The translations under genes were made by a program, and so were the position numbers. A stretch of 64,000 nt of DNA from Tetrahymena elliotti 4EA (lineage: Eukaryota; Ciliophora; Oligohymenophorea; Hymenostomatida; Tetrahymenidae): the NCBI GenBank assembly GCA_000231825.2, contig JH720308.1, forward strand, positions 1,287,675-1,351,674. The letters are read 5' to 3'. Below are positions 51,701 through 64,000 of this stretch, piece after piece. Numbering within the stretch: the first letter of the stretch is position 1; each line of letters starts with the position of its first letter. Under the pieces are notes generated by a model that was given only the letters and a program-made list of their open reading frames with translations, was not told the origin of the DNA and searched no databases.

Positions 51701-54700
51701 TTCTTCATTTATTTAGTTCTTATTTACATCTTCATCTAAATAATTTATATTTTGTACATTTTGTAAATGATTAATTTCAAGCTATTCTCTAATTTCATCA
51801 TTTTTATCATTAGATTTTTCTAAAATATTAGAAGAGTCTTATCGATCCTTTTCAACTATTTAATTTAAAATTTCTGGAATATCTGATTACTATTAAAACT
51901 ACTTTCCTTCTTCTTCATCAATAATTTGATTATCATTTTCTTCTAATATATTATTTTATTATGATGAAACTAACTCATGACTAATATTCATTTTTATATT
52001 CGATTCTACTCTTTCTTCAGTTATTTGATGATCTACTGGTAATATATTAACATTTAATTATTATTATTATAGTTCCTCATTATCAACATCTCTATTTTGA
52101 TCTTAATCTTCTTTTTCTTCAATTAATTGATGATCTGCTTATTATACATTAACCTCTAATGATTATTACTAGTTATCTGTTTCTCTATTTTAGTTTAATT
52201 GTTATTTTTCTTCAGTATAATCATGTAATACTTCTGAAGTAATATCAATATTAGGTCTAATACTATTTTCTATCTATTAATGATTATTTTGATCAATTTC
52301 ACTGATTTACTACTCTTCTGCTTCTTAAATTATTTAATGATCTGATTATTATTTATTATCATCTAATTGTTCTTAGAGTTATTAGGTATCTATCTCTTCA
52401 TTTTATTCTTTATTTTTAATTATTTGGTCATGTGTTTCTTCTTAAGTTATTCCTATATTATCTGTTATGCTACATTCTTGTTTTTAAGGGCTATTTCTTT
52501 AAATTAAATTTGCTAGTGATTCTTCTCTTTCTTCAACTATTTGATGATATTCTGTTTATACATTAACGCCTGGTGATTAATACTAAAGTTTAGAATTATC
52601 TGCAACTTAATTTTAATTTTCTTCTTCTTCTTTTTCAATATTATTATCTACAGCTTCTAGAGCAATATCAGTACTATCTCTAATATTATTTTGTACTTAT
52701 TGTTGATTTTCTATTTTATTTATTTATTTTTCTTCTAATTCTTCTTCAATTATTTGATGATCCGCAACTTATGAATTAATGTCTATTTATTATTAGAGTT
52801 CCTATACATTAATTTATTTATTTTTATCTTATTCTTTATTCTCCATTATTTGTTCATCTGCTTCTTCTGAAGATATTTCAATGTTATCTTCAACATTACT
52901 TTCAAATTTTTAAGGGCTATTTTGTTAATTTAAATTTATTTAAGATTCTTCTGTTTCTTTAACTATTTCATAATCTGATCCTAATTAATGAACATTTAAT
53001 TGATGTTAGAATTATGAATTATCTATCTCTTTGTTTTGATCTTATTCTTCTATTTCTTTTTATTAACAATCAGTTTCTTCTAAAATAATATTATTACTTT
53101 CTAGGTTCGAAGGATTATTTTATATAATTAAATTTATTTATTATTCTTCAGCTTTTTCTTCAACTATTTGATGATCAACTTTTTATGAGTGAATATCTAA
53201 TTACTATTATAGTTTCTAATTATCTAGCTCTCCATCTTAACTTTATTTAACAGTTTGATCTTGGACATCATAAATAGTGTAAGTATTAGTACAAATATTA
53301 CTTTCAATCTTTTAAGGACTAATTTTTTAAATATGATCACTTTATTATTCTTATTTTTCAACAAGTAAAGTTTTTTCATTTAATACATCATCTATAATTA
53401 TTTTTTCTTCTTCCTATATTTTATCACTATTATTTTAATTAGTTTAATTTTAATTAAAGACAAGTTTATTTTTATCATTAAGTGAACTTTAATTTGATAC
53501 ATTACTGATATTATCATTTGTTGTCAATAATTCAACATTCTAATTTTGTAAAATCTATTCCTATTAATTGGATAATTATTCTGATTCCTAATTATTTGTT
53601 TCTTCAATATTATTTATTTATTCTTAAAGCTAAGTTTGGTTTTCTTCATTTTTAGTCTAATTTACTATTATGATATTTTATTCATTCAAAGTCACTTATT
53701 CATTAAGTAATTCTTAAGATTATTATTACTCCAATTAGTTACTAGAAGATATATTCTAATGGTGATTTTACTATTCTAAATCTTATTGTTAATTTTGATT
53801 ACTATTATTTGAGTTTAAAAATAACTCCTCTGATTCAATTATACTTTATTCTTAAATAATTTCTTTATGGACACTATCTTTTTCATCTTCTATTTGAATT
53901 TATACCTCCTATTCATAACTTTTATTTAAAGTTTCATCTTCAACTTAAATAAATTCTTGAATTTATTGCTTTTATGAATCTTTATCTAATTAACCTTGTA
54001 AATCCTCTTTTTCAAATATAGAATTTTATTATTCATCAAGCTATTATTTTTAGTCTAGCATTACTTCTTTAGTATCAAAAGAAAAAGCAAATTAGTTTTC
54101 TTCATTTATAAATTATTAATTGTCAATTTGTTAAATTTATATTTAATGTGCACATACCATATTCTCTTCCTCAATATTTACTTAAGGCTCTTATTATTAT
54201 TATTCTTTTTCTAGATCAAATTAACTATTTAACTATTCATTTTATTATTAAATAATATTTTATTCTACACAACTATTTTAAATTTGCAAAGCTTAAAATG
54301 TATCTGATTAAACTCTAGTGTTTTATTCTTGAATTTAACTCAATTGTTATTATTACTATTCATTTATTTATTCTCCCATGACTTATTATATTTCCATAAC
54401 TTGAATATTAGTTTCTTCAGACTCTTTTTCTTTCTCAATATTTTTTTGTTATTCATTAAAATCTATTTATCCTTGCAAATCATTATCTTATCTTACTTTT
54501 AATTCAGTATGTGAATTTTAATTGCTAGATTCATATTCAGTAATTAAAACTAATTTTTGATATTCCTAGATTTCATTATTAATTTTATTATTTTCAGCTA
54601 AGCTTTCTTAAATATCATCTATGTCTTAAGAAATTTTATTTTACTATTATCCAAAAGTTTCTTATTCAGTTTTATTCTAAGTTAATTCTTTTTCAATTAT

Positions 54701-57243
54701 TTTTTATTAATTAAGCTATTCTTAGTTATCTTATTAAACTAAATTATTTTAATCTATTTCATTTTTTAAAGAAGAATTTTGATTCTATTAAATTTGTTGT
54801 GATTATAATAAATTATCATCTTCATTTCTATTAACTATTTCATATTAATTTTCTACATTTTCATTTATCTTTTCTGATTAATCTTTTTCAAAATTTTAAT
54901 TAATTTAACAAATCTGTTAATCATTTTTAATCATTATCTAATCACATTCAACCTATTAAGATTGTGAAGATTTTTATAAACAATTTTGTTAGTCATTTTC
55001 TGTTTCGATAATTTAATCATATTGTTTTTTATGATCAGTATTATTATTATCTTCAGCTATTTCTTATTCAATAATCCTTTATATTTTATGAGTAGATTCC
55101 TCTTAACCTTCATTTAATATTTATTATTATACATCCTGTTAATGAATTTCACATGTTTCAATTTATATTTCTTCATTAATTATTTATTGATCTTAGTTAT
55201 TTGCAATTTCTTGGGTACTTTATTTTTATGGAGATTGTTATTATTAATCAATTTGTTAATTTTAATTTTCTTATTCTAACTCCATAACTTATTCTGATAA
55301 TTGGTCATTTTAATTTTCCTCTTTTTCTTTTTCCGAATTTTCTTCAGTTTCATTTAAAATAGTTTGTTAATTCAAAATTTCATTTTATACTATATTATTA
55401 GTAATTAATTAAGTAATTTGTTCTTTTTATTCCTAAGAGGTCTAGAAACATTAAATATCAACAACGTTGGTTTGCTCATATTCAATACTATTTTCTTATT
55501 ATTATTCAATTATTTATGCTCGAGATTCATTTAAAACAGGTTCATTTTATTCTATTTTATCTGACTAAACTTTATCTTATTAATTATCCTAAGCTATTTC
55601 ATTATTTTCTTATTAGACGTTGGCTTATAACTATTAATCTTCTATATTTTATTGAAAAGGTTAGTTGTCAGTCTAAATTATCTTTTCTTATAGCTAATCT
55701 TATTGATCAGTCTATTAAACTAACGTGTTCTCATCATTAATCTACTCACCTTATTATTGTATTTCATTTTATTGTTCTTCAATAAATAATTTATCATCAT
55801 CATCATTCTATTTTTAACTACTGATTTGGCATTACACTTAAGATTCTTCTACTTCCATTAATATATCCTATTTGTGGATTATAGGATGACTACTTTCTTA
55901 TTATTATTATTATTGATTTTCAGCTTCTAAAAATTATTAAATTGCTAAAACTTCCTAAGGTTATTCTTCTGTTTAATTTTAAGATTTAGAATCAGATAAA
56001 TTTACAGTTTCTCTTATTTCAATTTCCTAAATTTGTGTTACAGGTGATTAAATTGTGTATTATTGTTGTTCATTTAATTCAATATTTTATTCAACAAGAT
56101 TTTATTCTTAATCTAAATTCTATGTTTGATCTCCAACATCTTTTTCTATAATTTATGCAATCCTTTCTTGTTATATTGCATACTCTTCATTTGCCTATAT
56201 ATCTTCTTTGATCACAGATAATTAACCATTTTATTGGTTCAAAATATTACTTTCTTATGAGTCTTAAATAATTTAATGCTCATTTTTATTTTAATCTGTT
56301 AACTCTAAGCCATCTTATACCTCTTTCTATTCAAATTCATTTGAGGTATTTTCAATTAATATGCTTTTTTACAAATTTTCATCATCTATTTTTTTTTAAT
56401 CATCAATATGTTTATTTTAGCTTTCATCATTTTACTAATATTATTCTGTTTCCTTTTATGATTCTTAAACTTGTATCATATGATTTTAAACAGCTTAATC
56501 CTCATTTTTGCTTTCTAATTGATTTTCTTAAAATTATTCATTTATTTCAGTTTAACTTAATATTTATTGTTTATTTTGATCTTCATTTTCACCAAATGTT
56601 TTGCTATTGATTTACTCAAAATTATTATTCAAGTTTGATTATGATTATATTTATTCTTCATGTTAAATTTCGTCTTCTTAATTTAGTAATTCAATTTATT
56701 TCTCTTATTAAATATTTTATTCTTAACCCAAAATAATTTGTATTTAATTTGTTTCATTTTCTATAGAAGATTATACATTTAAAGACTAAGTTTATTAAAT
56801 TTCTTATTAATCATTCTCTCCTTCATTTTATTCTTATTAAATAATTTAATCACCATGTACTTATTATTAATTTTTCTCCCTATTTATAAAAAATAAGTTA
56901 AATATATTCATTCTTAAACAAAATGATTCGCATACATAAAATTATTGCAATCTTTTTCTTCATCATTAGCTGTGATTTCTGCTGAATCTAACTAACTATC
57001 CTAAGTACTTATCTATTCTTCTTTATTTTAATTTTGAGATATTATCAGCTCTTGTTCTTATTCCATTTATGTTGACCTTTAATCATCTCTTATGTGTGTA
57101 TGTTTGTAAGTAGAATCATGTTCTAGTTATATATTTTCATTTGTTTGCTCACTATCCTACTATAAGATTATATTTGGCATATCTTCTGTGGTATTATTAC
57201 TCTGTTACAAAGCTTATTAAAGCTCTTGATGCTCGATATCCAT
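48745..57243 (-). CDS. Giant Gln-rich repeat protein with C-terminal Swi5-like module
   Basis: Exons 56936-57243, 49263-56879, 48895-49216 and 48745-48840 sum to 8343 nt, 2780 residues. The 7.6-kb second exon is phase-consistent with its flanking introns. Residues 1-~2590 are mostly Gln, Glu, Asn, Asp, Ile and Ser, with most Gln as TAA/TAG. They include polyQ and, around 52.0-53.2 kb, degenerate ~69-residue repeats keyed by ADHQIIEE. The last ~185 residues repeat the arrangement of the 39.8-40.5 kb gene: FLLNLREPCSFKMIQDRF, TVQMFLNKKLKYHSVRMEYY, a coiled coil, then LMELMNIGNNLFKRLATIKN and QTIDQVKQNYNIQDSI (Swi5-like end). The final intron (48841-48894) is needed to reach the Swi5 helix. A scaffold tethering a recombination factor is a guess. 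Confidence 0.75.
52000..53260 (-). repeat. Degenerate ~207-bp (69-residue) tandem repeats in the giant gene
   Basis: The + strand motif TTATTTGATGAT (coding for HQIIEE-type peptide on the minus strand) recurs near 52021, 52123, 52330, 52538, 52750, 52963 and 53164. Most steps are close to 207 bp and one is ~102 bp. In-frame copies read ADHQLIEE, ADHQIIEE and similar. Other positions of the unit share SNIG/QNN and EELQ-type words. Divergence between units is high, so the repeats are old. Confidence 0.65.
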
Positions 57244-57744
57244 CTTCTGAAAACAAAGTTTTAAATAATTTCTAAATGCAAATTTTGCGGGTTTTTAATT
57301 TTAATTTTATTGATTACTGATTAAATTTGAAAATTAAAAACAGAAAAACTAGCGGTACTTTTAAAATTGAAATATGTTCAGAATTTGGAATGTTTTTTTT
57401 GAAATCAAAATTGCTTGAAATTAAAATAACAATAAATTCCATTAAATTAATCTAATTTTTTTTATCTAAAATAAAAATTAAATTTTCAAATCAAAAAAAA
57501 ATGAGTTAGAAAATTTTTCATTTTTAAAATCAAATTAAATTTTATGAAAATATTTTTGAATTATTTTCTTATAAAATCTAATTCAATTTTAGAATATTTG
57601 TGCCCTGTTGTCTTTTAGAATAGAGAGTTCAGAAAGATTTTTTTATATCAATTATCATTCAAATTTATTAGTTTATAAACACTTTTAAGTATTACAAATA
57701 ATTAATATAAAAATACTGTGAATTATATCTTCTATTAACTAAAA
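57244..57744. other. Divergent promoter region
   Basis: 500 bases between the giant gene (-) and the UCH gene (+), AT-rich, no gene. A bidirectional promoter is possible. Confidence 0.5.
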
Positions 57745-58461
57745 ATGGAATAAGATTTAAATGATAACTGGATGCCTTTAGAAAGCAATCCCGATGTGAT
57801 TAATGAATATATTTAAAAAATAGGTTTTAATACAGAAAAGTTTTGTTTCTAGGATTTGTATGATACTGATGAGCAATTTCTTAAGGAAATGAGTGAGAAT
57901 ACTTTAGCTGCTTTATTGATATTCCCATTAGATGAAAATGCTAATGAATTGCACAAGAAAGAAATAGAATAGATTAAGGAAAAAGGCTAATTCATAAATG
58001 AAAAAGTTTATTATATGAAGCAATATGCAGAAAATGCTTGTGGAACAATTGCTATCATGCATGCTGCCATGAATTTAATTGATAAAGCTCCTGGAATGAT
58101 TCGTGATGACTCAATATTACATAATTTCTACAAAAAAACAGAAAAAATGACTCCTGAAGAAAGAGCAGATTTCTTTATGAATGACAAAGAGCTTAAAGAA
58201 GAGCATGTAGAAGCAGTCCATTAAGGAGAAACTGAGGTTGATCCAGAAGATGAAAATGTTCTCCATCATTTTATATGTTTAGTACCAAAAGAAGGTCATT
58301 TATATGAATTAGATGGTTGTAAACCTTTTCCAATTAACCATGGAGAAACAACTGCTTAAACACTTCTTCCTGATATTTATAAAGTATTTTAAAAATTCTT
58401 AGAAAAGAGTGAAAATCAATATTCTTTCAGTATCTTGTTACTTTAAAAATTTAATAATTGA
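57745..58461 (+). CDS. Ubiquitin C-terminal hydrolase (UCH-L3-like, peptidase C12)
   Basis: One exon, 238 residues, matching UCH-L3 in length (~230). The catalytic set is visible: the oxyanion Gln and nucleophile Cys in [17 protein letters not shown] (residues ~91-107), the His in VLHHFICLV and the Asp in [15 protein letters not shown]. The crossover loop between them ([20 protein letters not shown] to EDENV) is charged, as in UCH-L3. The N terminus [20 protein letters not shown] is the usual UCH start. The family releases small adducts and peptides from ubiquitin or Nedd8 C termini in the cytosol. Intact residues indicate an active enzyme. Confidence 0.95.
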
Positions 58462-59086
58462 AAACAAAATGTTCACTAAAAAGCCTAAATTCAATAGAAT
58501 TATCCAAAGTACAACATTTTATGTAAATAATACTGTTTATTGCAATTAATTTAGAATTAAAAATTTGATTAAAATGTATTTTATCTATCAAAAAAAATCT
58601 TTTTGCAATAATTTTACCTTTTTATTTAAGTTTAACTGAAAAATTTTATTATTTTGACATACTATAATTCATTTTCAAAGGAATTTTATGAAAACAAATG
58701 TTTCATGGGATTTAGAATATAATTTTCTACAATATAAAAATAATTAACAATCACATTCAAAAGTAGTTTATTCTTCCCTTACTTTTGCTATGTGTTTTAA
58801 AAAATCAACTCTCTTTACAAAATATCTTAAAAATTTCCAGGAATTTTTTTTCTAGTTTTTATATGAATACCCCAACCAATTCTTAATTATGTAAACAAAT
58901 TTTTTTTCTATTTGAAAATAATATGAAAAATTAAAAACTGAACAATACTGAATAAAAATGTAATATTTTTAAACTTTTAAAAAATTTATTAAGAATATTA
59001 ACTAAATTTGTTTTTAGAATTTATTGATCTCATAAAAATAAAAAATACATTCAATTTTTATAAGGAATAAATATTAATTTTAAATG
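58462..59086. other. AT-rich convergent spacer
   Basis: No gene seen. Confidence 0.5.
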
Positions 59087-61435
59087 TCAAATTAAGAATA
59101 TTTCTATCTTATTCCAGAGTAAGTTGAATAAAAGACTAATAGCAAACCATACTTTAGTTGTGCTTATGCATTATTGAGTTATAATAGCTTCTATTGCTTC
59201 ATTTTGATAGTTTAGATTGAATTAAATGATTGCAAGATAGACTAAATATAAACAAGACAAAGTAGCAACAGTTCTGAAAACATCTCTAATACCTCTGGGT
59301 ATTATTGGTCTGGAAATATAAAACAAAGGGCAAAATAGAGTAATTGAAATATATGCAACACTAGTGTTAATAAACAGATAAACGATGCTAAAAAGAGCTT
59401 TTATTATTTAAAATAAAAATCATTAATTAATTAGTTATTTATTAAACTCTTTTCTTACCTAATATCAAGCCATTCAAAACAGCTGAATAATCTCCATCTG
59501 ACTTACTTTCTTTCAAGCTAAATTTAAAGATTCCTTTGAGAATAATGATTTCAAGAATAATCTTAAATAGCAAACGAGTTAATAAAGCTAAAACAACAAC
59601 AAGATAAAATAGCTATTTTAAAAAGAAAATTCTAAAATTTGTATTAAAGTAAATTTGTTTTACATTGATTAATTAAGGGTTGTTAAGCGAAGACCAATTT
59701 TAACAGAAAATAGGATTTCCTTAATTAGGGAATACATAGGGATATAAAATTTAAGCAATAGTAGGAAGAGCAAGCATAAAGAAAGAATGGAATACTGCAA
59801 CAATACCTCTTGAATGTAATTTGACTAAGTTACTTTAAGGATTATCTTTCTTTGTAAAATACTCACTAAGATATTAAAAAGCAAAAGGAGCACATACTAA
59901 GATAATACTTATTGGTAATAATTTGATAGTTATTTATCTATTTTTTGTGATTGGGTAGTATAAGGTAGATCCTGCATGTAATTACTCATCAAGAGAAAAG
60001 TTAGCTCTTTAGCTTGATTCTACAGCACTAAATAATTGATTAACAGTATTTGAAATATCTGATTAAGGTTAAGCACTCTTTTTTCCTTTAATAGTTATAG
60101 CTTATATTCCATAATAAATCATTTAGGAATGGGCATCATGTTTGTCACCATAAATACCAGACATTAAGATATGGAAGAAGTATTTAAAATTATTGAAGAA
60201 ATTCATTGGGAAAACCATCTACAGTTACTATCCTACTTAATGAACTATTTAAAATATTTAATAATAAATCCAAAACATTATAATTTATTACGTATTCTCT
60301 CAAGGAAATTTCCAAACATATTAGGGATTTTAAAAGAAACTTCAGAGTACTTATATCCTTACTCAGAAAAAGCTTCTAGCATCATTTAATTGAAGCCTAA
60401 AAAATAATCTCTATCAGGAACTTTTCCATCAAAACCCACTAATCAATCATATAAAATATATTTTTTTATAAGTTAAGAATAAAATAAATTTAATTACATG
60501 ATTTTAAATATAGCTATTAGAAATTATTGTCTAAATCTATGTTTAATGCTTGTCTAATTACACCGCATTTTGGTATTTGAGAATCTAAATAAACAAATTA
60601 ATATTTAACAATAATCATTAAGACATGTAAATTAAATACTTTCTGAAAGGTTTTCTTTTAAAAATTATTCTACTGAGTATCCATATTCTTTACCTCTACT
60701 GTCATAACCTAGGAATATGATATCCCTTGATATGTAATTTACTTCTATATTATACATATTAAGTTTTCTTATTGATTTTAATGAATCTTGTAAATATTTA
60801 CTCTGATTTTCATAGAATTTTGCAAAGGCTAAAGCGAAAGGAATACTTATTTTTTTCTAAATAGGATCTGATTTGTTAAAAAATATTTTAAATATACCAA
60901 CATCAATTTGATTTTTAGTTGAATTATGGTATGAATTAGAAATCTTATTTATTTACTGATGTCGAAAGAAATGAGATTGCATTCATAGTTATTAGATCTC
61001 TTTGAACGATAAAGAGCAGCTATGTTTTATCTTTATTCTATACCATTTTCAGTTTTTTGGGTGAAATTTTGTACAGTATAATCCATATTATTTTCATCAA
61101 AAAACTTTTCTAAAAATTAAATAACATCTTTTTATTATGTGTATTCTGACATGCTTTCAGAAATTGATTTGAATTGATCAATAAGTATTTGATTGTGCTA
61201 GTTCATTCTATTCATTGAGGGGCTGAGAGCATTTTCTTCTATTTTTGAGTATTCAGAATCTCTAGCTACATATGCTACAAATAAGACGCCTGCTAACATT
61301 ATTAAGAAGCTTGTATTTTTAAAATTAATAAGATAAACTCCTTGATCACATCCTAAAATAGTTTTACGATAACCTCTCAATAAGCATTAAGACTTTCTTA
61401 TTTTTTAATATCTTTTCTCCTATGTTCCTAATCAT
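59087..61435 (-). CDS. GPI transamidase subunit GAA1
   Basis: Seven exons (61368-61435, 60957-61309, 60640-60867, 60498-60584, 60292-60438, 59459-60244, 59087-59397) join in one frame of 659 residues, near the family's ~620. The first membrane helix (SFLIMLAGVLFVAYVARDS) is followed by the family hallmark EENALSPS. Next come the M28-peptidase-like lumenal domain (IPFALAFAKFYEN, ISRDIIFLGYDSRG, GVIRQALNIDL, GFDGKVPDRD) and KHDAHSQMIYYGIQAITI, then a C-terminal cluster of membrane helices. GAA1 is an ER-membrane subunit of the complex that attaches GPI anchors, abundant on ciliate surface antigens. Every intron (47-89 nt) restores the frame and joins conserved segments, which supports the model. 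Confidence 0.9.
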
Positions 61436-63448
61436 TTTATTTGCTTAATCCTAGCTTAGTAAAGATTGATAAACAAAAATTGTTAATTATTTAAATTGAA
61501 TATAAATGAGCTATTTATTATAAATCAATAATTATTTTTAACGTGGGAGTTGATTATAGATTAAACAAAGATATTTAATTAACTTTGTTAATAGATTCAA
61601 TTAATAATATCAAAGATATTATATTATTTATAGAGATTGAAACAATTTTTATTGATTAATTAATTAATATTTTTTCTCCCCTTGGTAGCAAAATTGAAAT
61701 TTAAAAATATAAATAAATATTAAATAAAAAATTTCTTAAATTTGAAAAAAATCACATCAAGAAAGAATATCAAAATTGTGAAGGAAATCATTAGATCTTT
61801 TCTAGTTTTTCAAAGGAAGCTTAAAATTATTTCAGTTCTGCTATCATGAATCGATCATTACTAAGATAGCAGCAACTAAATAGTTTTTCCTCTCAGAATA
61901 GATCTAAAGCTATTCGGATTAATTTATTCTTATTCGCATCTTGATTGTGATAATAGGGTACCAGAAAATCATAAAATCATAAAATTAAACAAATTTTTTA
62001 AAGAATTAAAATTTTAAGTTTTTAATCCACATGATTTGAAGTAAACCGAATTTTCAAACGATGGACATTAATTAAATTAATGGTAAAATTCGTATCTATC
62101 ATGAAATCAAAGCCCATTCCACAACCCTGTTTAAAATTGATTTTATGGTTATCAAAACCAGTTCTTTTCTTTAACAATAATCTTTCAAAAATGCTTCCAA
62201 ATTTTTTAAAATGATTGATGATAATATTTTGATGATGATGAATGAATGAATGATGATTAATTTTTTAAATGCTATATTAACTAACCTAAAAATTAGATGA
62301 AGATAAAAAATAAAAATAAAAAAATACAAATAAATAAAATTCAGATAAATAAATAAAACTCCAAATAAATAAAATAAAAATAAATAAATATATAAATAAC
62401 ATAACATAACACAATAAAATTAAAATGCAAACAAATATCCAACTTAATTCAATTGGTTAGCTTATATCTTAAGCTAATTGTTAATTCTTTTCTAATAGTA
62501 ATTTTTAAAGGCAATAAAAATTTGGTGTAAATTACATTTTTGATATTTCATTACTTTATTAAAGAAGTTATATTATTTTAAATTTTTTTGTTTTTTTTGA
62601 TACAAATTATATGCTGTGTTTAAGATTAAGTTAAGCAATTTGTTAAAGATTAATTTTATTTAAATTTATATTGTAATTTATTTGATATAAGAGTTATTTT
62701 TTATTTGTAAAATTAGCTAGTTTTGAATATTTGTTTATTTTCAAAGATCAAATTAAAAATACACTAAGCAAAAAATACAAATTTTTGCATCGTAAGGGAA
62801 TAAAATAATTTCTTTTAAATATGATGTAAGTTTATTTTTCTCAAGTTTCAATTTTTTTAAAAGTAAAAGAGAGGCAATTTTAAGTTAAAAAATATTTTTA
62901 ACTTTTTGAAAATTATTCTGCTTCTTTTTTTAAAAAGCTTGAATGAGATAAAATATTATTTAGTTTGATAATTTTAAATTGTCTATCTTTTTTTCATAGA
63001 CGAGAAAAAATATTTATTTGGATGCTAAAGATGTTAAATTAAAAAAATTGATGAATAATTTTGAAGAGAAAAAGCATTTATTTAGATAATTGATCTTTTA
63101 ATTTTTTGGTGGTGCAATACCCTTTTGAGATTTGATAATTAATGTTTGCATGAAATTTCTTTAATAGTTAAAAAACTCAAAATAGACATTATAGTATCAA
63201 TTATAATTAAAGTAAGAAAAAAAAAAATATGTAAATAAATTTAATTAAAGAAAAAACATCTGGTAAAATTAATTACACATTTTTACTAACCTTTCTTGAA
63301 GGTAAAAAGAAATAACTTTTAATTAAATTTCTGATTTATATCGTATTTTACTTGATTTGAATTTAAAAAGAATAAATATTGTCTGTCTATCCTAAATATT
63401 CAAAGATAAATTTGAACAAAATTCACAAAATTTGATAATAATTAAAGT
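61436..63448. other. AT-rich intergenic with low-complexity tract
   Basis: A doubtful frame ends at 61944 (from ATG 61846, 32 residues, or open from ~61700: ...FSSFSKEAQNYFSSAIMNRS...). It has non-repetitive composition and could be an exon, but nothing confirms it. At 62280-62410 there is an AAAT/AAATA-rich tract ending in ATAAC repeats. Otherwise no gene seen. Confidence 0.4.
62280..62412. repeat. (AAAT)n / ATAAC low-complexity tract
   Basis: Imperfect AAATA and AAAT units followed by ATAACATAACATAACAC. Confidence 0.7.
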
Positions 63449-64000
63449 ATGAATGAAATATTTTCAAAAAATAAGAAACTCAAAAATGATAGCTTCAAAA
63501 AAGAAGGTATTATCTTTTATTTTTATAATAAATGTATGGCTTTAATGGAATTTTTATGAATTTATCAAGCAAATACCTATTTTATTTATTCTACCATATT
63601 ATTCCATTTAATTTCTAGAAGTATTGCTATTCGGGAAAAAAACTATGAACTAGGCATTTAAGAAAATAAGATATTGTAATATTTCTAAAGTCTTAATAAA
63701 AATCATTATAGCATCATTGCTTTTGTTGAATCTATACACCATATAAATATGTTTATTTTATAAATCAACTCTATTATGAAATAGCATATTTAAAGAAAAT
63801 CTAATTGCAATAGCATATTTGCTTTATTTGCAATTTAAAAAAATATTAATTATTTTTCTAAAAAAAACAAGTGTGTAAGCACTTTATCTGGAATAAAACT
63901 TAACTAACCTAAGGATAATTTTGTAAAATCTAAGTATCAAATACTTTTAAAAATGTAGTCAATTTATTTTTAGGAGTTCTATTTATAAATATTTTAAGAT
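63449..64000 (+). CDS. 5' end of a probable membrane protein, cut by the window edge
   Basis: A first exon 63449-63506 (MNEIFSKNKKLKNDSFKKE) and a second from 63619, joined by a 112-nt GT..AG intron, continue EVLLFGKKTMNQAFKKIRYC and then a hydrophobic segment (VLIKIIIASLLLLNLYTI). A short basic N terminus before a signal-anchor-type helix suggests a membrane protein. The frame reaches a TGA at about 63780 unless another intron follows, so it is either a short protein or incomplete. No family is recognised. Confidence 0.4.

Noticed and set aside
60868..60956. Frameshift or pseudogene in the GAA1 locus
   Set aside because: The frame changes are all explained by small GT..AG introns, and the seven exons sum to a multiple of three with conserved segments rejoined.

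Overview
This window is nuclear DNA of a ciliate, almost certainly Tetrahymena. TAA and TAG are read as glutamine inside every gene and only TGA stops translation. Genes with GT..AG introns sit in extremely AT-rich spacers. A gene at 33.4-34.1 kb matches the Tetrahymena macronuclear linker histone H1, which lacks a globular domain and has one intron. Standard-code ORF calling breaks nearly every gene here, so all models below were re-read by eye with the ciliate code and with introns placed by frame and phase. Coordinates are exact where exon lengths sum to a multiple of three, and are stated as approximate elsewhere.

Layout. 0-4 kb: acyl-protein thioesterase/lysophospholipase-like hydrolase (-) and a fusion of a Ras-like GTPase fold with a protein kinase (-). 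7.3-13.4 kb: a very large PAS-domain membrane protein (-). 15.6-16.7 kb: four-helix TMEM151-like membrane protein (-). 18.0-18.5 kb: Tyr/Pro-rich cytoskeletal repeat protein (+). 20.1-21.5 kb: a conserved-looking four-exon small membrane protein (-). 23.5-24.0 kb: ribosomal protein eS19 (-). 25.3-26.1 kb: EF-hand protein (+). 27.1-28.8 kb: DHHC palmitoyltransferase (+). 29.9-31.3 kb: class III CoA-transferase with a mitochondrial-type leader (-). 33.4-34.1 kb: histone H1 (+). 35.1-35.5 kb: small Cys-containing protein (+). 35.8-39.1 kb: TPR plus two cyclic-nucleotide-binding domains (-). 39.8-40.5 kb: Swi5-like recombination mediator (-). 41.3-46.8 kb: three tandem TauD-type dioxygenase paralogues (-). 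48.7-57.2 kb: a ~2780-residue Gln-rich repeat protein that ends in a second copy of the Swi5-like module (-). 57.7-58.5 kb: ubiquitin C-terminal hydrolase (+). 59.1-61.4 kb: GAA1 subunit of GPI transamidase, seven exons (-). Right edge: 5' end of a probable membrane protein (+).

The genes are an ordinary mixture with no operons. The most notable observation is the Swi5 pair: a 214-225-residue protein and, about 8 kb away on the same strand, a giant protein carrying the same winged-helix-like plus Swi5 arrangement after ~2600 residues of Gln/Glu/Asn-rich, partly ~69-residue-repeated sequence. No tRNA, rRNA, CRISPR, telomere or clear transposon was found.
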